A stretch of 64,000 nucleotides of DNA from Phenylobacterium immobile (ATCC 35973) (GTDB taxonomy: Bacteria > Pseudomonadota > Alphaproteobacteria > Caulobacterales > Caulobacteraceae). The first letter of the stretch is position 1, and the number at the start of each line of letters is the position of its first letter. The notes beneath the pieces are model-generated. The model was not told the DNA's origin. It searched no databases and was given only the letters and a program-made list of their open reading frames with translations. The position numbers and the translations under genes are program-made. The stretch lies in assembly GCF_001375595.1 (NCBI RefSeq), contig NZ_CVJQ01000001.1, forward strand, positions 1,860,001 through 1,924,000. Direction: 5' to 3'. Below are positions 40,834 through 48,450 of the stretch, piece by piece.

Positions 40834-41187
40834 ATGAAAAGTCTGAAGGCGTTGGTCGTGTCGGCTATTCTCGCCGTCGTCGCCTCACCCGCCGCCGCAC
40901 AGGCTGCGGTGAGCCAGGACGTGAGTTGCCTGGTGCTTTCAATGGCGCCCGCGCAGTCGACGAACCTAGCCATCAAGCAGAACGGCTTGATGGCGCAGTC
41001 CTATTTCATGGGCAGGCTCGACGCGCGGGACGCCGCCAATCTTAGCGCGTTGCTGAACGCCCAGGTCGTTGGTCTGACCCCGGAACGCGGCAAAGCCGAG
41101 AACGCCCGGTGCACGATGCTTATCGACAACCGTATTACGGCGATGAGGGCGACGCTTTCGCGCGTGAAGTCGCAAGCGGGTGTCTGA
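40834..41187 (+). CDS. Exported hypothetical protein (117 aa)
   Basis: A 117-residue protein with a signal peptide (about residues 1-22, MKSLKALVVSAILAVVASPA with AAAQA cleavage). The mature part has two cysteines (VSCLVLSMA and ENARCTML) that could form a disulfide and a helical middle with SYFMGRLDARDAANL. AAGGGAGA precedes the ATG. It lies alone 55 bases after mfd. I do not recognise a named family; function unknown. Confidence 0.75.
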   Translation: MKSLKALVVSAILAVVASPAAAQAAVSQDVSCLVLSMAPAQSTNLAIKQNGLMAQSYFMGRLDARDAANLSALLNAQVVGLTPERGKAENARCTMLIDNRITAMRATLSRVKSQAGV

Positions 41188-41225
41188 GCGCCGTGGGTTT
41201 CCTGACCTGCGTGTTCAGGTGGGGT

Positions 41226-41384
41226 TCAGGCGGAGCGCTCTAGAAAGATCGCAAGGTTGGTCGTCGCGCTCTCCCGTCCCTCGAAGCGGCGGCCGCCCTT
41301 GATGGAAGACACGCCCATCGGCGGCGCGTCGCCCCACCCGGGCGGCGCGCCGTTTTCCGTGTCGACCCGTTTTCCATTTGCCAT
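41226..41384 (-). CDS. Small hypothetical protein (52 aa)
   Basis: A 52-residue hydrophilic frame reading MANGKRVDTENGAPPGWGD at the start and RESATTNLAIFLERSA at the end. Its third codon positions are strongly G/C-rich, like real genes here, which the overlapping frames are not asked to explain. It fills the gap between the 117-residue exported protein and the YihY gene, convergent with the former. The ribosome site is weak. No family recognised. Confidence 0.5.
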   Translation of the reverse strand: MANGKRVDTENGAPPGWGDAPPMGVSSIKGGRRFEGRESATTNLAIFLERSA

Positions 41385-41438
41385 GCGCGCAAGCCTTGGC
41401 CACTTTCCGCCCGCTTTGGCGCGGACGGAGACCTTGGC

Positions 41439-42323
41439 TTGAGAAGAGCAGATCCGCTCCGTTGGGACATGGCGCACTGGCTGCGCGTCGGGCTGAACAC
41501 CGTGGGACGGGCGCTTACGCGTCTCTGGGGCCGCGACGTGATGCTCTACACGGGCGGAGCGTCGTTCTTCGTCATGCTGGCCATCTTTCCTGCCTTGGCT
41601 CTTATGATCGGCGGCTACAGCCTGTTCAGCGACCCAGAGCACGCCGCGGAAACCGCGCGAGGGCTCGCGCAGATGGCGCCGGCCGAGGCCAGGCCCCTGC
41701 TACAGGGCGAATTTCTGCGGCTGGCGCACGCGCCTCACGTCGCCATGTCGGCGCAGAGCGTACTAGCCTTTCTGATCGGCGCCTACGCGGCCCATCGCGG
41801 CCTAAAGGCGGTGATCGCCGGCCTATCCTTTATCCACGACGAGGATGAGCCTCGCGGTTTCGTCAGTTTCAACCTCATGGTGCTGGCGGTGCTGATCGCG
41901 GTCTTCGTGCTGATCGCGGTGATTACGACGGTGTTCTTCAGTTTGCGGGTGATGGGCTCGACCTTCGCGCTGCGGCCGCTGCGGGGTGTCTCGTGGCTGC
42001 TCAGCGAATGGACGTGGGCCAGTATCGGCCTGACCCTGTGCATGGGCCTGATCTACCGTTTCGTCATGTCACGCCGGCCCGTCGACTGGCGCGCTTCCTT
42101 TGCAGGCGGTGCGGCCGCGGCTGGCCTGTGCCTGTTCGCGTCCTGGGGGATCGCCGTCTATGTCGAGCAGATCGCCCACCTGGGGGCGACCTATGGCTCA
42201 GTTGCTGCGATCATCGTCTTTCTGATCTGGTTGTCGTGGAACGTGAATGCGCTGTTTTTCGGCGGCGCGCTCGCCACTGAGATCGAGCTGTCGATCGACG
42301 CAGCACGACCGTTCAGTCCCTGA
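41439..42323 (+). CDS. YihY/virulence factor BrkB family membrane protein
   Basis: A 294-residue inner-membrane protein with six hydrophobic segments. The family was once called ribonuclease BN but that activity belongs to another gene; its role remains unclear. Visible features are YTGGASFFVMLAIFPALALM, AAHRGLKAVIAGLSFIHDE and IVFLIWLSWNVNALFFGGAL. I keep the TTG start at 41439 because GGAG (41427-41430) sits 8 bases before it; an ATG at 41469 lacks a good site. The end overlaps the TusA gene on the other strand by 11 bases. Confidence 0.85.
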   Translation: MRRADPLRWDMAHWLRVGLNTVGRALTRLWGRDVMLYTGGASFFVMLAIFPALALMIGGYSLFSDPEHAAETARGLAQMAPAEARPLLQGEFLRLAHAPHVAMSAQSVLAFLIGAYAAHRGLKAVIAGLSFIHDEDEPRGFVSFNLMVLAVLIAVFVLIAVITTVFFSLRVMGSTFALRPLRGVSWLLSEWTWASIGLTLCMGLIYRFVMSRRPVDWRASFAGGAAAAGLCLFASWGIAVYVEQIAHLGATYGSVAAIIVFLIWLSWNVNALFFGGALATEIELSIDAARPFSP

Positions 42324-42540
42324 CGACGACGAAGGAAAGAGTCTTCCCATCCTCATCACGCTCTATAATCCGGGCGCCGATCTGGCTAGCGAAGTGCGGC
42401 ACGTCGATGCGCGCCAACGGGTCGTCGGCCAAAAGGCGCACACGCACGCCGTGGCCCGCCGTCTCCAGCGCGCGGCGCAGGCGAAGCGTCGGGACCGGGC
42501 AGCGATGGCCGCGGGCGTCGACAAGGACGTCTACGTCCAT
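42313..42540 (-). CDS. TusA-family sulfurtransferase-like protein
   Basis: A 75-residue protein with the TusA/SirA fold: DARGHRCPVPTLRLRRAL carries the CPxP motif with Cys14 as the sulfur carrier, then VRVRLLADDPLARIDVPHFA. TusA relays sulfur to tRNA thiolation or cofactor synthesis; family members have other sulfur-trafficking roles, so the exact partner is open. It starts 3 bases after the enoyl-CoA hydratase stop. Confidence 0.85.
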   Translation of the reverse strand: MDVDVLVDARGHRCPVPTLRLRRALETAGHGVRVRLLADDPLARIDVPHFASQIGARIIERDEDGKTLSFVVVRD

Positions 42541-42543
42541 GAC

Positions 42544-43344
42544 TCAGCGGCCCCGCCGGAAGCTGGGCGCTCGCTTTTGCAGAAAGGCCATGACGCCTTC
42601 AGCGAAGTCAGAGGAGCGCGCGGCCTTGGCTTGAGCGTCGCGCTCGGTCTGAAGATGGTTGGCCCAGGAGGCGTCGAGGCCTTCCCACGTCAGGCGCCGG
42701 ATTGCGCCCATCACCTCGGGTCCGGCTGCGATTTCACGGGCTAAGGCGTTGGCGGCTTCGGCCAGGGCGTCGTCGTCGACCACGGCGTTCACCAGACCCC
42801 AATCCAGCGCCTTGGCGGCGTCGACGGGGCGAGCCAGCAGCATCATCTCCATCGCCCGCGCCTTGCCGATGAGGCGCGGGAGCAGCCAGGTCGAGCCGCC
42901 GTCGGGGGCCAGGCCGATGGTTTTGAAGCCTTGGAGGAAATAGCCGCTGCGCCCAGCGACCAAGATGTCGCCCATCAGGGCGAGCGAGCAGCCTATGCCC
43001 ACAGCGCCGCCGTTGACCGCGCAGACGATTGGCACGGGGCAGTCGCGCAGGCTCTGGATCAAGGGGTTGAAGACCTGATCTAGGCGCGCGCCGGCGTCAA
43101 AGTCTGCGGGATCAGCGGGAAAGGGCGCTTCAGGATCGCGCAAGTGCGCGCCCGAGCAGAAGGCCTGGCCCGCTCCGGTGATCACGAGACAGTCGGCCTC
43201 GATGGCGCGCGAAGTGATCTGACCAATCAGGCTGGCGAGCTCAGCCGCCATCCTCAGCGAGAGCGCATTACGGGAGGATGGATCATTGAGCATGGCGGTG
43301 ATCACGCCGTCTGCCGCCTCGACGGTCAGTTTGGTGTAGTCCAT
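42544..43344 (-). CDS. Enoyl-CoA hydratase/isomerase family protein
   Basis: A 266-residue crotonase-fold enzyme acting on a CoA thioester. It has NDPSSRNALSLRMAAEL, the oxyanion-hole stretch GAGQAFCSGAHLRDPE, and VNGGAVGIGCSLALMGDI for the second oxyanion Gly. The usual second catalytic Glu position follows in FKTIGLAPDGGSTWLLPRLI (Asp-Gly-Gly), where many hydratases have E or P, so isomerase or hydratase activity cannot be told apart. The ATG at 43344 gives the standard length. Upstream partner of the TusA gene. Confidence 0.85.
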   Translation of the reverse strand: MDYTKLTVEAADGVITAMLNDPSSRNALSLRMAAELASLIGQITSRAIEADCLVITGAGQAFCSGAHLRDPEAPFPADPADFDAGARLDQVFNPLIQSLRDCPVPIVCAVNGGAVGIGCSLALMGDILVAGRSGYFLQGFKTIGLAPDGGSTWLLPRLIGKARAMEMMLLARPVDAAKALDWGLVNAVVDDDALAEAANALAREIAAGPEVMGAIRRLTWEGLDASWANHLQTERDAQAKAARSSDFAEGVMAFLQKRAPSFRRGR

Positions 43345-43372
43345 CGGGCCTCTCCACGCCCGCGCGGCGCCG

Positions 43373-44692
43373 TCACACAATATCGGGTTGGGGGAAAGTC
43401 GCACCAGGCAGATGGCTCTGTTGGGTTATCGCGGTGCGCTCGGCGTCTGACAGGCGATTGAGCACGGCGATATAGCCATCCGCTACGCCGTCGCCGTTCA
43501 GGTCGACCTCAAGCACGGTGAACGGTGTTTCGGGCGCCGGAGGGTGCGGTTCGCCGCCGCCTGGCGTAGGTTTGATCGTCGTTTCGCCGTGGAAGCCAGC
43601 GCCGCGGATCAATCCCTTCAGCGCGCCCTCTGGCGGAGGCCCATCGCCGAAGCGCATCCCTGCAGCGCGGCCATCGGCGGTGACCAGGCGATCGCCTTCG
43701 AGAAAGCGGAAGTCGAGGATTGCGCCCAGTAGTCGATCGGCGCCGCCTGCTTCATTTGGGGCGCGTAGAACGAAGGAGTCGCCGCCAACGCCGCCCGCCG
43801 CGAGCGTGTGAGCGTCGAGATAGAGGTGGTCGTCTCCGGCGCCCCCGATCAATGTGTCCCAAAGGCCTTCTGGGGCGCCGCCACCGGAAAGTGTGTCGGC
43901 GCCATCACCGCCAGAGATGAAATCCGCGCCCTTCGCGCCGATGAGCCGATCATTGCCGTCGGTGCCTGCCACGTGCGTCACCGCATCAAACCGCATGAAC
44001 TCCGGCTCTTCGGAAAGGCGCCACTGCCCACCGCTCCCGCTCGCTTCGGAGCCTGCCAGGGCGATTGTCGGAAGGCTGGTCGCCGCCGCTGCGGACGCCG
44101 CATGCGCGGTCTCGGCGGCCGCGAGGGCGTTGCGCGCCTGACTCGGATCTGACGGCGCTGTCGCATCCTGCCCAGCCGCGCGCGGCGCGTCGGATGGGGG
44201 CGGGGCGTTGGCGCCATTTTCGGTGGCCTCAGCGACCGTGCTCGGGGTCGGGGCGTCAGGCTCGACCCCCGCCAGGGTGGCGGTGAACAACGGCAGGCGC
44301 GATTCGATGGCGAACGCCGCGCCCACGATCAACGCGATCAGCACCTGCGCTTCGCGACCATCATCATTGGCCGCCCGGAAGGCGGACCTGGGCGACGCCG
44401 GCAGGCGGTCCGCCAGGGCGCTGCGCAGGTCGGGCGCCTCGGCCATGACGTCATCGGCCGCGTAGTGGACGACAACGCGGGCGCCGATCCGGGCGACGTG
44501 GATCAGCACCTCAGAATCCTGGTCGGTCACCACGCACCAGGGGTCGCCGGAGTCGGACGCGCCGAACGCCACCTCGACGGGCGTGGCTTCAGCCGTCAAC
44601 TGGTCGACCAGCGCCTGCAGGCTCGCCCGCTCCGGGGCTGTCCAGCCGCCTTCGGCCTGAAGTCTGGCGATAAAGGGGAGAATGTCGCCCAT
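43373..44692 (-). CDS. RTX-repeat protein with N-terminal domain and internal hydrophobic segment
   Basis: A 439-residue protein in four parts. Residues 1-105 look globular (MGDILPFIARLQAEGGW, VLIHVARIGARVVVHYAADD) and have no signal peptide. Residues 116-129 are hydrophobic (VLIALIVGAAFAIE). Residues 140-215 are Ala/Pro/Thr-rich and probably disordered. Residues 240-305 carry RTX-like calcium repeats (GTDGNDRLIGAKGADFISGG, GGAGDDHLYL), and DLNGDGVADGYI (397-408) is an EF-hand-like loop. RTX proteins are normally type I secretion substrates; no transporter is nearby. Function unknown. Confidence 0.75.
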   Translation of the reverse strand: MGDILPFIARLQAEGGWTAPERASLQALVDQLTAEATPVEVAFGASDSGDPWCVVTDQDSEVLIHVARIGARVVVHYAADDVMAEAPDLRSALADRLPASPRSAFRAANDDGREAQVLIALIVGAAFAIESRLPLFTATLAGVEPDAPTPSTVAEATENGANAPPPSDAPRAAGQDATAPSDPSQARNALAAAETAHAASAAAATSLPTIALAGSEASGSGGQWRLSEEPEFMRFDAVTHVAGTDGNDRLIGAKGADFISGGDGADTLSGGGAPEGLWDTLIGGAGDDHLYLDAHTLAAGGVGGDSFVLRAPNEAGGADRLLGAILDFRFLEGDRLVTADGRAAGMRFGDGPPPEGALKGLIRGAGFHGETTIKPTPGGGEPHPPAPETPFTVLEVDLNGDGVADGYIAVLNRLSDAERTAITQQSHLPGATFPQPDIV

Positions 44693-44726
44693 GCGGCGGG
44701 TCTAGGGTCCTGGAGCCATATCTAGG

Positions 44727-45047
44727 TCAGGCGCTCGCTCTCAAGGCGTCGGCCTCGAAGAGCAGGCGGTGAAGTTCGGGTTCATAGAATTCCAGGAGCG
44801 TCCTGGCGAATGAACTCGGATTAAGGTTCAGGGCCAGCGCCCAGGCCGCCTGCATCTCGATAGGCACGCGGCCGACGCCGCTCTCCACCTGGGAGACGAA
44901 CGTGTAGTAGCGCAGGCCGACCCGCTCGGCGAGTTCGGCCTGGGTCAGGCTACGCGCTTCCCGCGCCGCCTTCAGCCAACGACCAGCCTCCTGGCGCAGC
45001 GCCTTGGTCTGGGCGGCCTTGGCGGGATCAGGCGCGGGTCTCGACAT
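44727..45047 (-). CDS. XRE-family helix-turn-helix regulator
   Basis: A 106-residue protein with a Cro/C1-type DNA-binding domain at about 18-75: LKAAREARSLTQAELAERVG is the helix-turn-helix and YYTFVSQVESGVGRVP the following helix. A C-terminal helical part (FARTLLEFYEPELHRLLFE) may dimerise. It is divergent from the large autotransporter gene with a shared 145-base AT-rich spacer containing dyads, so it is a good candidate for controlling both. That link is inference. Confidence 0.85.
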   Translation of the reverse strand: MSRPAPDPAKAAQTKALRQEAGRWLKAAREARSLTQAELAERVGLRYYTFVSQVESGVGRVPIEMQAAWALALNLNPSSFARTLLEFYEPELHRLLFEADALRASA

Positions 45048-45110
45048 GAAGGCCTTGCATCCGGTTTGAAGGGGCAGGCTTCCAGGCCTTGCCGCCCGGC
45101 GATTCCGCCG

Positions 45111-45144
45111 CTAGTTTAGTTTTAACGCAACTAGTAAACGATAG
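45111..45144. promoter_or_regulatory. AT-rich dyads between XRE gene and autotransporter
   Basis: Within an unusually AT-rich patch, CTAGTT (45111-45116) is mirrored by AACTAG (45129-45134), and GTTTA (45114-45118) by TAAAC (45135-45139). The octamer AACGATAG follows at 45137-45144 and recurs at 48211-48218. This placement, 50-80 bases before the autotransporter start and 65-95 before the XRE start, is what an operator for both genes would show. The sequences are seen; binding is inferred. Confidence 0.5.
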
Positions 45145-45192
45145 ATGCATCTTCGCACGTCGAACGTATCACGTCGTCAAGGAATGAGAAGC

Positions 45193-48100
45193 ATGAAGCG
45201 CAGGCTGCTGAACTCGGCCGTCTTCCCGTGGATGGTCCTTCCCCTTGTGATGGCCGGGCACGCTTGCGCCGAGACCAGCATCTCCACCGCCACGACGGCC
45301 CCGGTGGCGACAGCCACGGCGGCTAACGGCCAGCCCGACAGCCTGCTGATCACCACCGCAGGGTCTGTCGTCCCGACAGTTTCGGGTGCGGCGGTGACGG
45401 TGAATTCGAACCATGCCGTCACCAACAACGGTTCGATCAGCTTCAACGACGTGAACGACGCGACGGGCGTCCTGCTCGCGGGCGGCGCCGGGGGCGGCCT
45501 GACCAACACCGGCTCGATCAGTCTCGGCGAGACCTATGTGGCCGCCGACGGCGACAATGATGGCGATGTCGATGGCGTCTTCGCCCAAGGCGCGCGGCGT
45601 TACGGCGTGCGGCTGGGCGCCGGGACTTACACAGGGAACCTCAACAACGCGGGCTCCATCACCGTGAAGGGCGTTGATTCCGCGGCTGTCCTGCTCGAAG
45701 GCCGGCTGGTGGGATCGCTTTTGAGTTCAGGCTCGATCTCGGTGATTGGCGAACGCACCGTCGGCTTGTCGGCCGCCTCCGTCGCCGGCGATGTGCGGGT
45801 CACGGGCGCCGTCTCCGCGGCGGGCGAAGCCGCCACCGCGATCCGGCTGGGCCAGATCGACGGATTAGTCGCCCTTCAAGGCGCCATCACGGCGACGGGC
45901 TATCGCTACACCAGCCGGCTGACCGATGCGGAGCGGGCCAAGCTGGACGCCGACGACCTGAAGCAGGGCGGTGCGGCCGTGGCGATCACGGGCTCGGTCG
46001 GCCGCGGGTTGTTGCTTGATGCGCCCCCTAGCAATGTCGACGCCAATGACGCCGACGAGGACGATGACGGCGTCGACGATTCCGCGGAGCTGACGGCGGC
46101 GGTGACGTCCTATGGCGGCGCGCCAGCCATCCTGATCTCTGGCGACCAGGCCCTGAGCCTGGGCGCAGTCGGACCGGGCGCTCTGGCCTACGGCGTCGTC
46201 AACAAGGGTCAGGTCAATGCCTATGGCGTGTTCGACGGAATCGACGCCACGGCGCTGAAGATCGGCCGATCTGGCGGGCAGGGCGTAATTGTGACCGGCG
46301 GCATCAACAACCTGGGCGGCGCCGTTGTGGCTTCAGCGTACAACGCCTCGGCGACGGCGGTGCTCCTTGAGGGTGACGCGAGTGTTCCGGCCCTGTTGAA
46401 TTCCGGCGCAATCACGGCGACGCAGACGGGCGGAGCGCACAACGCCAGCGCCATCGTCGATCTGTCCGGAAGCCTGGGCTGGATCGAGAGCTCCGGGACG
46501 ATCACGGCGGGAGTCACGGCGACCACGGGGGTCAAGCCGACAGGCGAGGCGATCGCCATCGACCTGACGCGCAACGGCGCGGGTGCGACGGTCCGGCAAA
46601 CCGCCGGTAGCGAAGCCGCGCCTTCGGCCATCACCGGCGCCGTGCGGTTTGGCGCGGGCGACGACAGGCTGGAGATCCTGTCCGGCTCTTTGACGGGCGA
46701 CATGCGCTTCGGCGCTGGTGCGGACACGCTGGTGGTGGATGGGTTGGCCAAGGTGCAGGGCGCGCTGAGCGACGGCGACGGTCGGCTGACGATCGACCTC
46801 AGGTCAGGCCGGCTGGGCCTGACCAACGCCGGCGCGGTGGCGGTCAGCGCCCTGAACGTCGGCGCGACGGGCGTGTTCGCTGTCACCATTGATCCCACGG
46901 CCGGCGCGACCGGCGGGCTGAATGTGGCGGGCGAAGCCGCATTCGCGGATGGCGCGAAGGTGGAGGTCGCCCTGACCTCGCTTTTGAAGGATCCCGCCAG
47001 TTTCGAAGTGGTGCGGGCCGGTTCGCTGAAGGTCGGCGCCGTGGGCGCCACCCTGGGCGGCGCACCCTACCTCTATGCTGCGTCGCTGAAGGCCAATGCG
47101 ACCACGGGCGTGCTGTCGGTGGATCTAAGACGCAAGACGGTCGAAGAGATTGGCCTGACGGGTTCTGGAGCGCAGGCCTATGACGCGGTGTTTGGCGCGC
47201 TGGGACAGTCGAGCGCCCTGCAAGGCGCCTTCCTGGCGCAAACGACCCAGGCGGGCTTTGAAGGTCTCTATGATCAGATGCTGCCGGACCATGCCGGGGC
47301 GTCGCTGATGTCGGCCGCGGCGATCTCCGGGGCCATCGCCTCGGCGACGGCGGCGCCGAGGCGCGCCTCGACCAATGTCGATTCGGCCGTCTGGGCGCAG
47401 GAGATCGCCTTCAACATCCGCCGCGCCCGTGAAAGCGCCGCCGGTTACGCTTCCAGCGGCTTTGGCTTGGCGGCGGGGGCGGAAGCGATCTCAGGACCTC
47501 AGGCGCTGGGGCTCAGCATGAGCTTCGTCAGCACAGACTACCGTGACCGTGGGGCCGACGATCGCGAGCAGGTCTCGATGTCGCTGATCTCCGGCGGCGC
47601 CTATTGGCGTGTGCGACAGGGTGCGTTCCAGGCCCATGTCGGCGCGGGCCTTGGCTATGGCGTGTTCGACGGCAAGCGGCGCCTGAGCGGCGCGGGTCTC
47701 GACCTTGTGGCGGACGGCAAATGGCGCGGTTGGCTGGCGAAGGCCGACGCCAGCGCGGCCTACACACTGGAGGCTGGCCCCTTCTATGCGCGGCCTCAAC
47801 TGTCTGTGAATTATGTGCGGCTCGCGGAGAGCGGCTACCAGGAACGTGGCGGCGGCGACGGGTTCGATCTCAAGGTCTCCAGCCGCACAGGCGACTTCCT
47901 AACCGGCGAAGGCCTGATGGCGATTGGCGCGCGGTTTGGCGGCGACGACTACTGGGCGCCCGAGGTCAGCGTCGGTTATCGCCAGCGCCTTGCTGGATCG
48001 CCCGGCCGGACAACCGCCAGCTTTTCCGGCGGCGATTCCTTCACCGTCGACCCCGAACGACCCTTCAAGAGCGCCGTCCTTGCGCGCGGCGGGGTGAAGA

Positions 48101-48201
48101 TCGGCTTTAGCGACGTCTTAATTGCAGTCGATGGCGGCGGCGCCTTTGAGGCGAACTACCGCGAGTACGATGTGCGGGCGGTGATCCGATACCAATTCTG
48201 A
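45193..48201 (+). CDS. Autotransporter (type V secretion) with Ca-binding-like loops
   Basis: A 1002-residue surface protein. Signal peptide about 1-26 (MKRRLLNSAVFPWMVLPLVM, then AGHACAET). The passenger (about 30-640) is made of repeated short beta-strand units with Asn/Gly turns, such as NNGSISF, NTGSISLGET and NNAGSITVKG, as in beta-helix passengers. Two acidic loops, DGDNDGDVDG (119-128) and DADEDDDGVDD (about 286-296), look like calcium sites. The last 270 residues form the outer-membrane barrel, ending in VIRYQF with a terminal Phe. Start 45193 follows AAGGA at a good distance. Adhesion or surface function is likely but unproven. Confidence 0.88.
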   Translation: MKRRLLNSAVFPWMVLPLVMAGHACAETSISTATTAPVATATAANGQPDSLLITTAGSVVPTVSGAAVTVNSNHAVTNNGSISFNDVNDATGVLLAGGAGGGLTNTGSISLGETYVAADGDNDGDVDGVFAQGARRYGVRLGAGTYTGNLNNAGSITVKGVDSAAVLLEGRLVGSLLSSGSISVIGERTVGLSAASVAGDVRVTGAVSAAGEAATAIRLGQIDGLVALQGAITATGYRYTSRLTDAERAKLDADDLKQGGAAVAITGSVGRGLLLDAPPSNVDANDADEDDDGVDDSAELTAAVTSYGGAPAILISGDQALSLGAVGPGALAYGVVNKGQVNAYGVFDGIDATALKIGRSGGQGVIVTGGINNLGGAVVASAYNASATAVLLEGDASVPALLNSGAITATQTGGAHNASAIVDLSGSLGWIESSGTITAGVTATTGVKPTGEAIAIDLTRNGAGATVRQTAGSEAAPSAITGAVRFGAGDDRLEILSGSLTGDMRFGAGADTLVVDGLAKVQGALSDGDGRLTIDLRSGRLGLTNAGAVAVSALNVGATGVFAVTIDPTAGATGGLNVAGEAAFADGAKVEVALTSLLKDPASFEVVRAGSLKVGAVGATLGGAPYLYAASLKANATTGVLSVDLRRKTVEEIGLTGSGAQAYDAVFGALGQSSALQGAFLAQTTQAGFEGLYDQMLPDHAGASLMSAAAISGAIASATAAPRRASTNVDSAVWAQEIAFNIRRARESAAGYASSGFGLAAGAEAISGPQALGLSMSFVSTDYRDRGADDREQVSMSLISGGAYWRVRQGAFQAHVGAGLGYGVFDGKRRLSGAGLDLVADGKWRGWLAKADASAAYTLEAGPFYARPQLSVNYVRLAESGYQERGGGDGFDLKVSSRTGDFLTGEGLMAIGARFGGDDYWAPEVSVGYRQRLAGSPGRTTASFSGGDSFTVDPERPFKSAVLARGGVKIGFSDVLIAVDGGGAFEANYREYDVRAVIRYQF

Positions 48202-48210
48202 TGTTGCTAT

Positions 48211-48233
48211 AACGATAGTTGTATTATAACTAT
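48211..48233. promoter_or_regulatory. AT-rich dyad and shared octamer after the autotransporter
   Basis: Just past the autotransporter stop, AACGATAG (48211-48218) repeats the octamer at 45137-45144, and ATAGTT (48215-48220) is mirrored by AACTAT (48228-48233) across 7 bases. The half-site TAGTT also occurs in the upstream dyad. It lies about 105-125 bases before a 37-residue membrane peptide gene, so it may control that gene by the same regulator. Confidence 0.4.
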
Positions 48234-48336
48234 ATATGGGTTCCTCCCCTTCCGCCGTCTGGCCGGAGCGCGCGCGACACTTCCCCCCGTCGCCGTGTTC
48301 CGATCAGGCGGCGGACGCTGAGAAGGTCTTGGAAAG

Positions 48337-48450
48337 ATGCGTAAACGTTACGAAATCCGCTGGGCTCGCGTTCCTGAGACGCTCGGCATGGCGGTGACCC
48401 TGATCGCCTTGGGCGTGGTCTTGGCTGGCGGCCTGACCGGTCCTTTCTAG
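48337..48450 (+). CDS. 37-residue single-pass membrane peptide
   Basis: A short gene from ATG 48337 to TAG 48450, preceded by GGAAAG. The peptide has a basic start (MRKRYEIRWARVPET) and one hydrophobic segment (LGMAVTLIALGVVLAGGL), a positive-inside arrangement typical of small inner-membrane proteins. Its codons are G/C-rich at third positions. The stop shares a CTAG with the convergent histidine kinase stop. No family recognised. It could be a regulator of a membrane partner, but nothing in the sequence says which. Confidence 0.6.
   Translation: MRKRYEIRWARVPETLGMAVTLIALGVVLAGGLTGPF

Noticed and set aside
45111-45144. A CtrA box (TTAA-N7-TTAA) before the autotransporter
   Set aside because: Only one TTAA half is present; the second position reads AGTA and the spacing is off by one.
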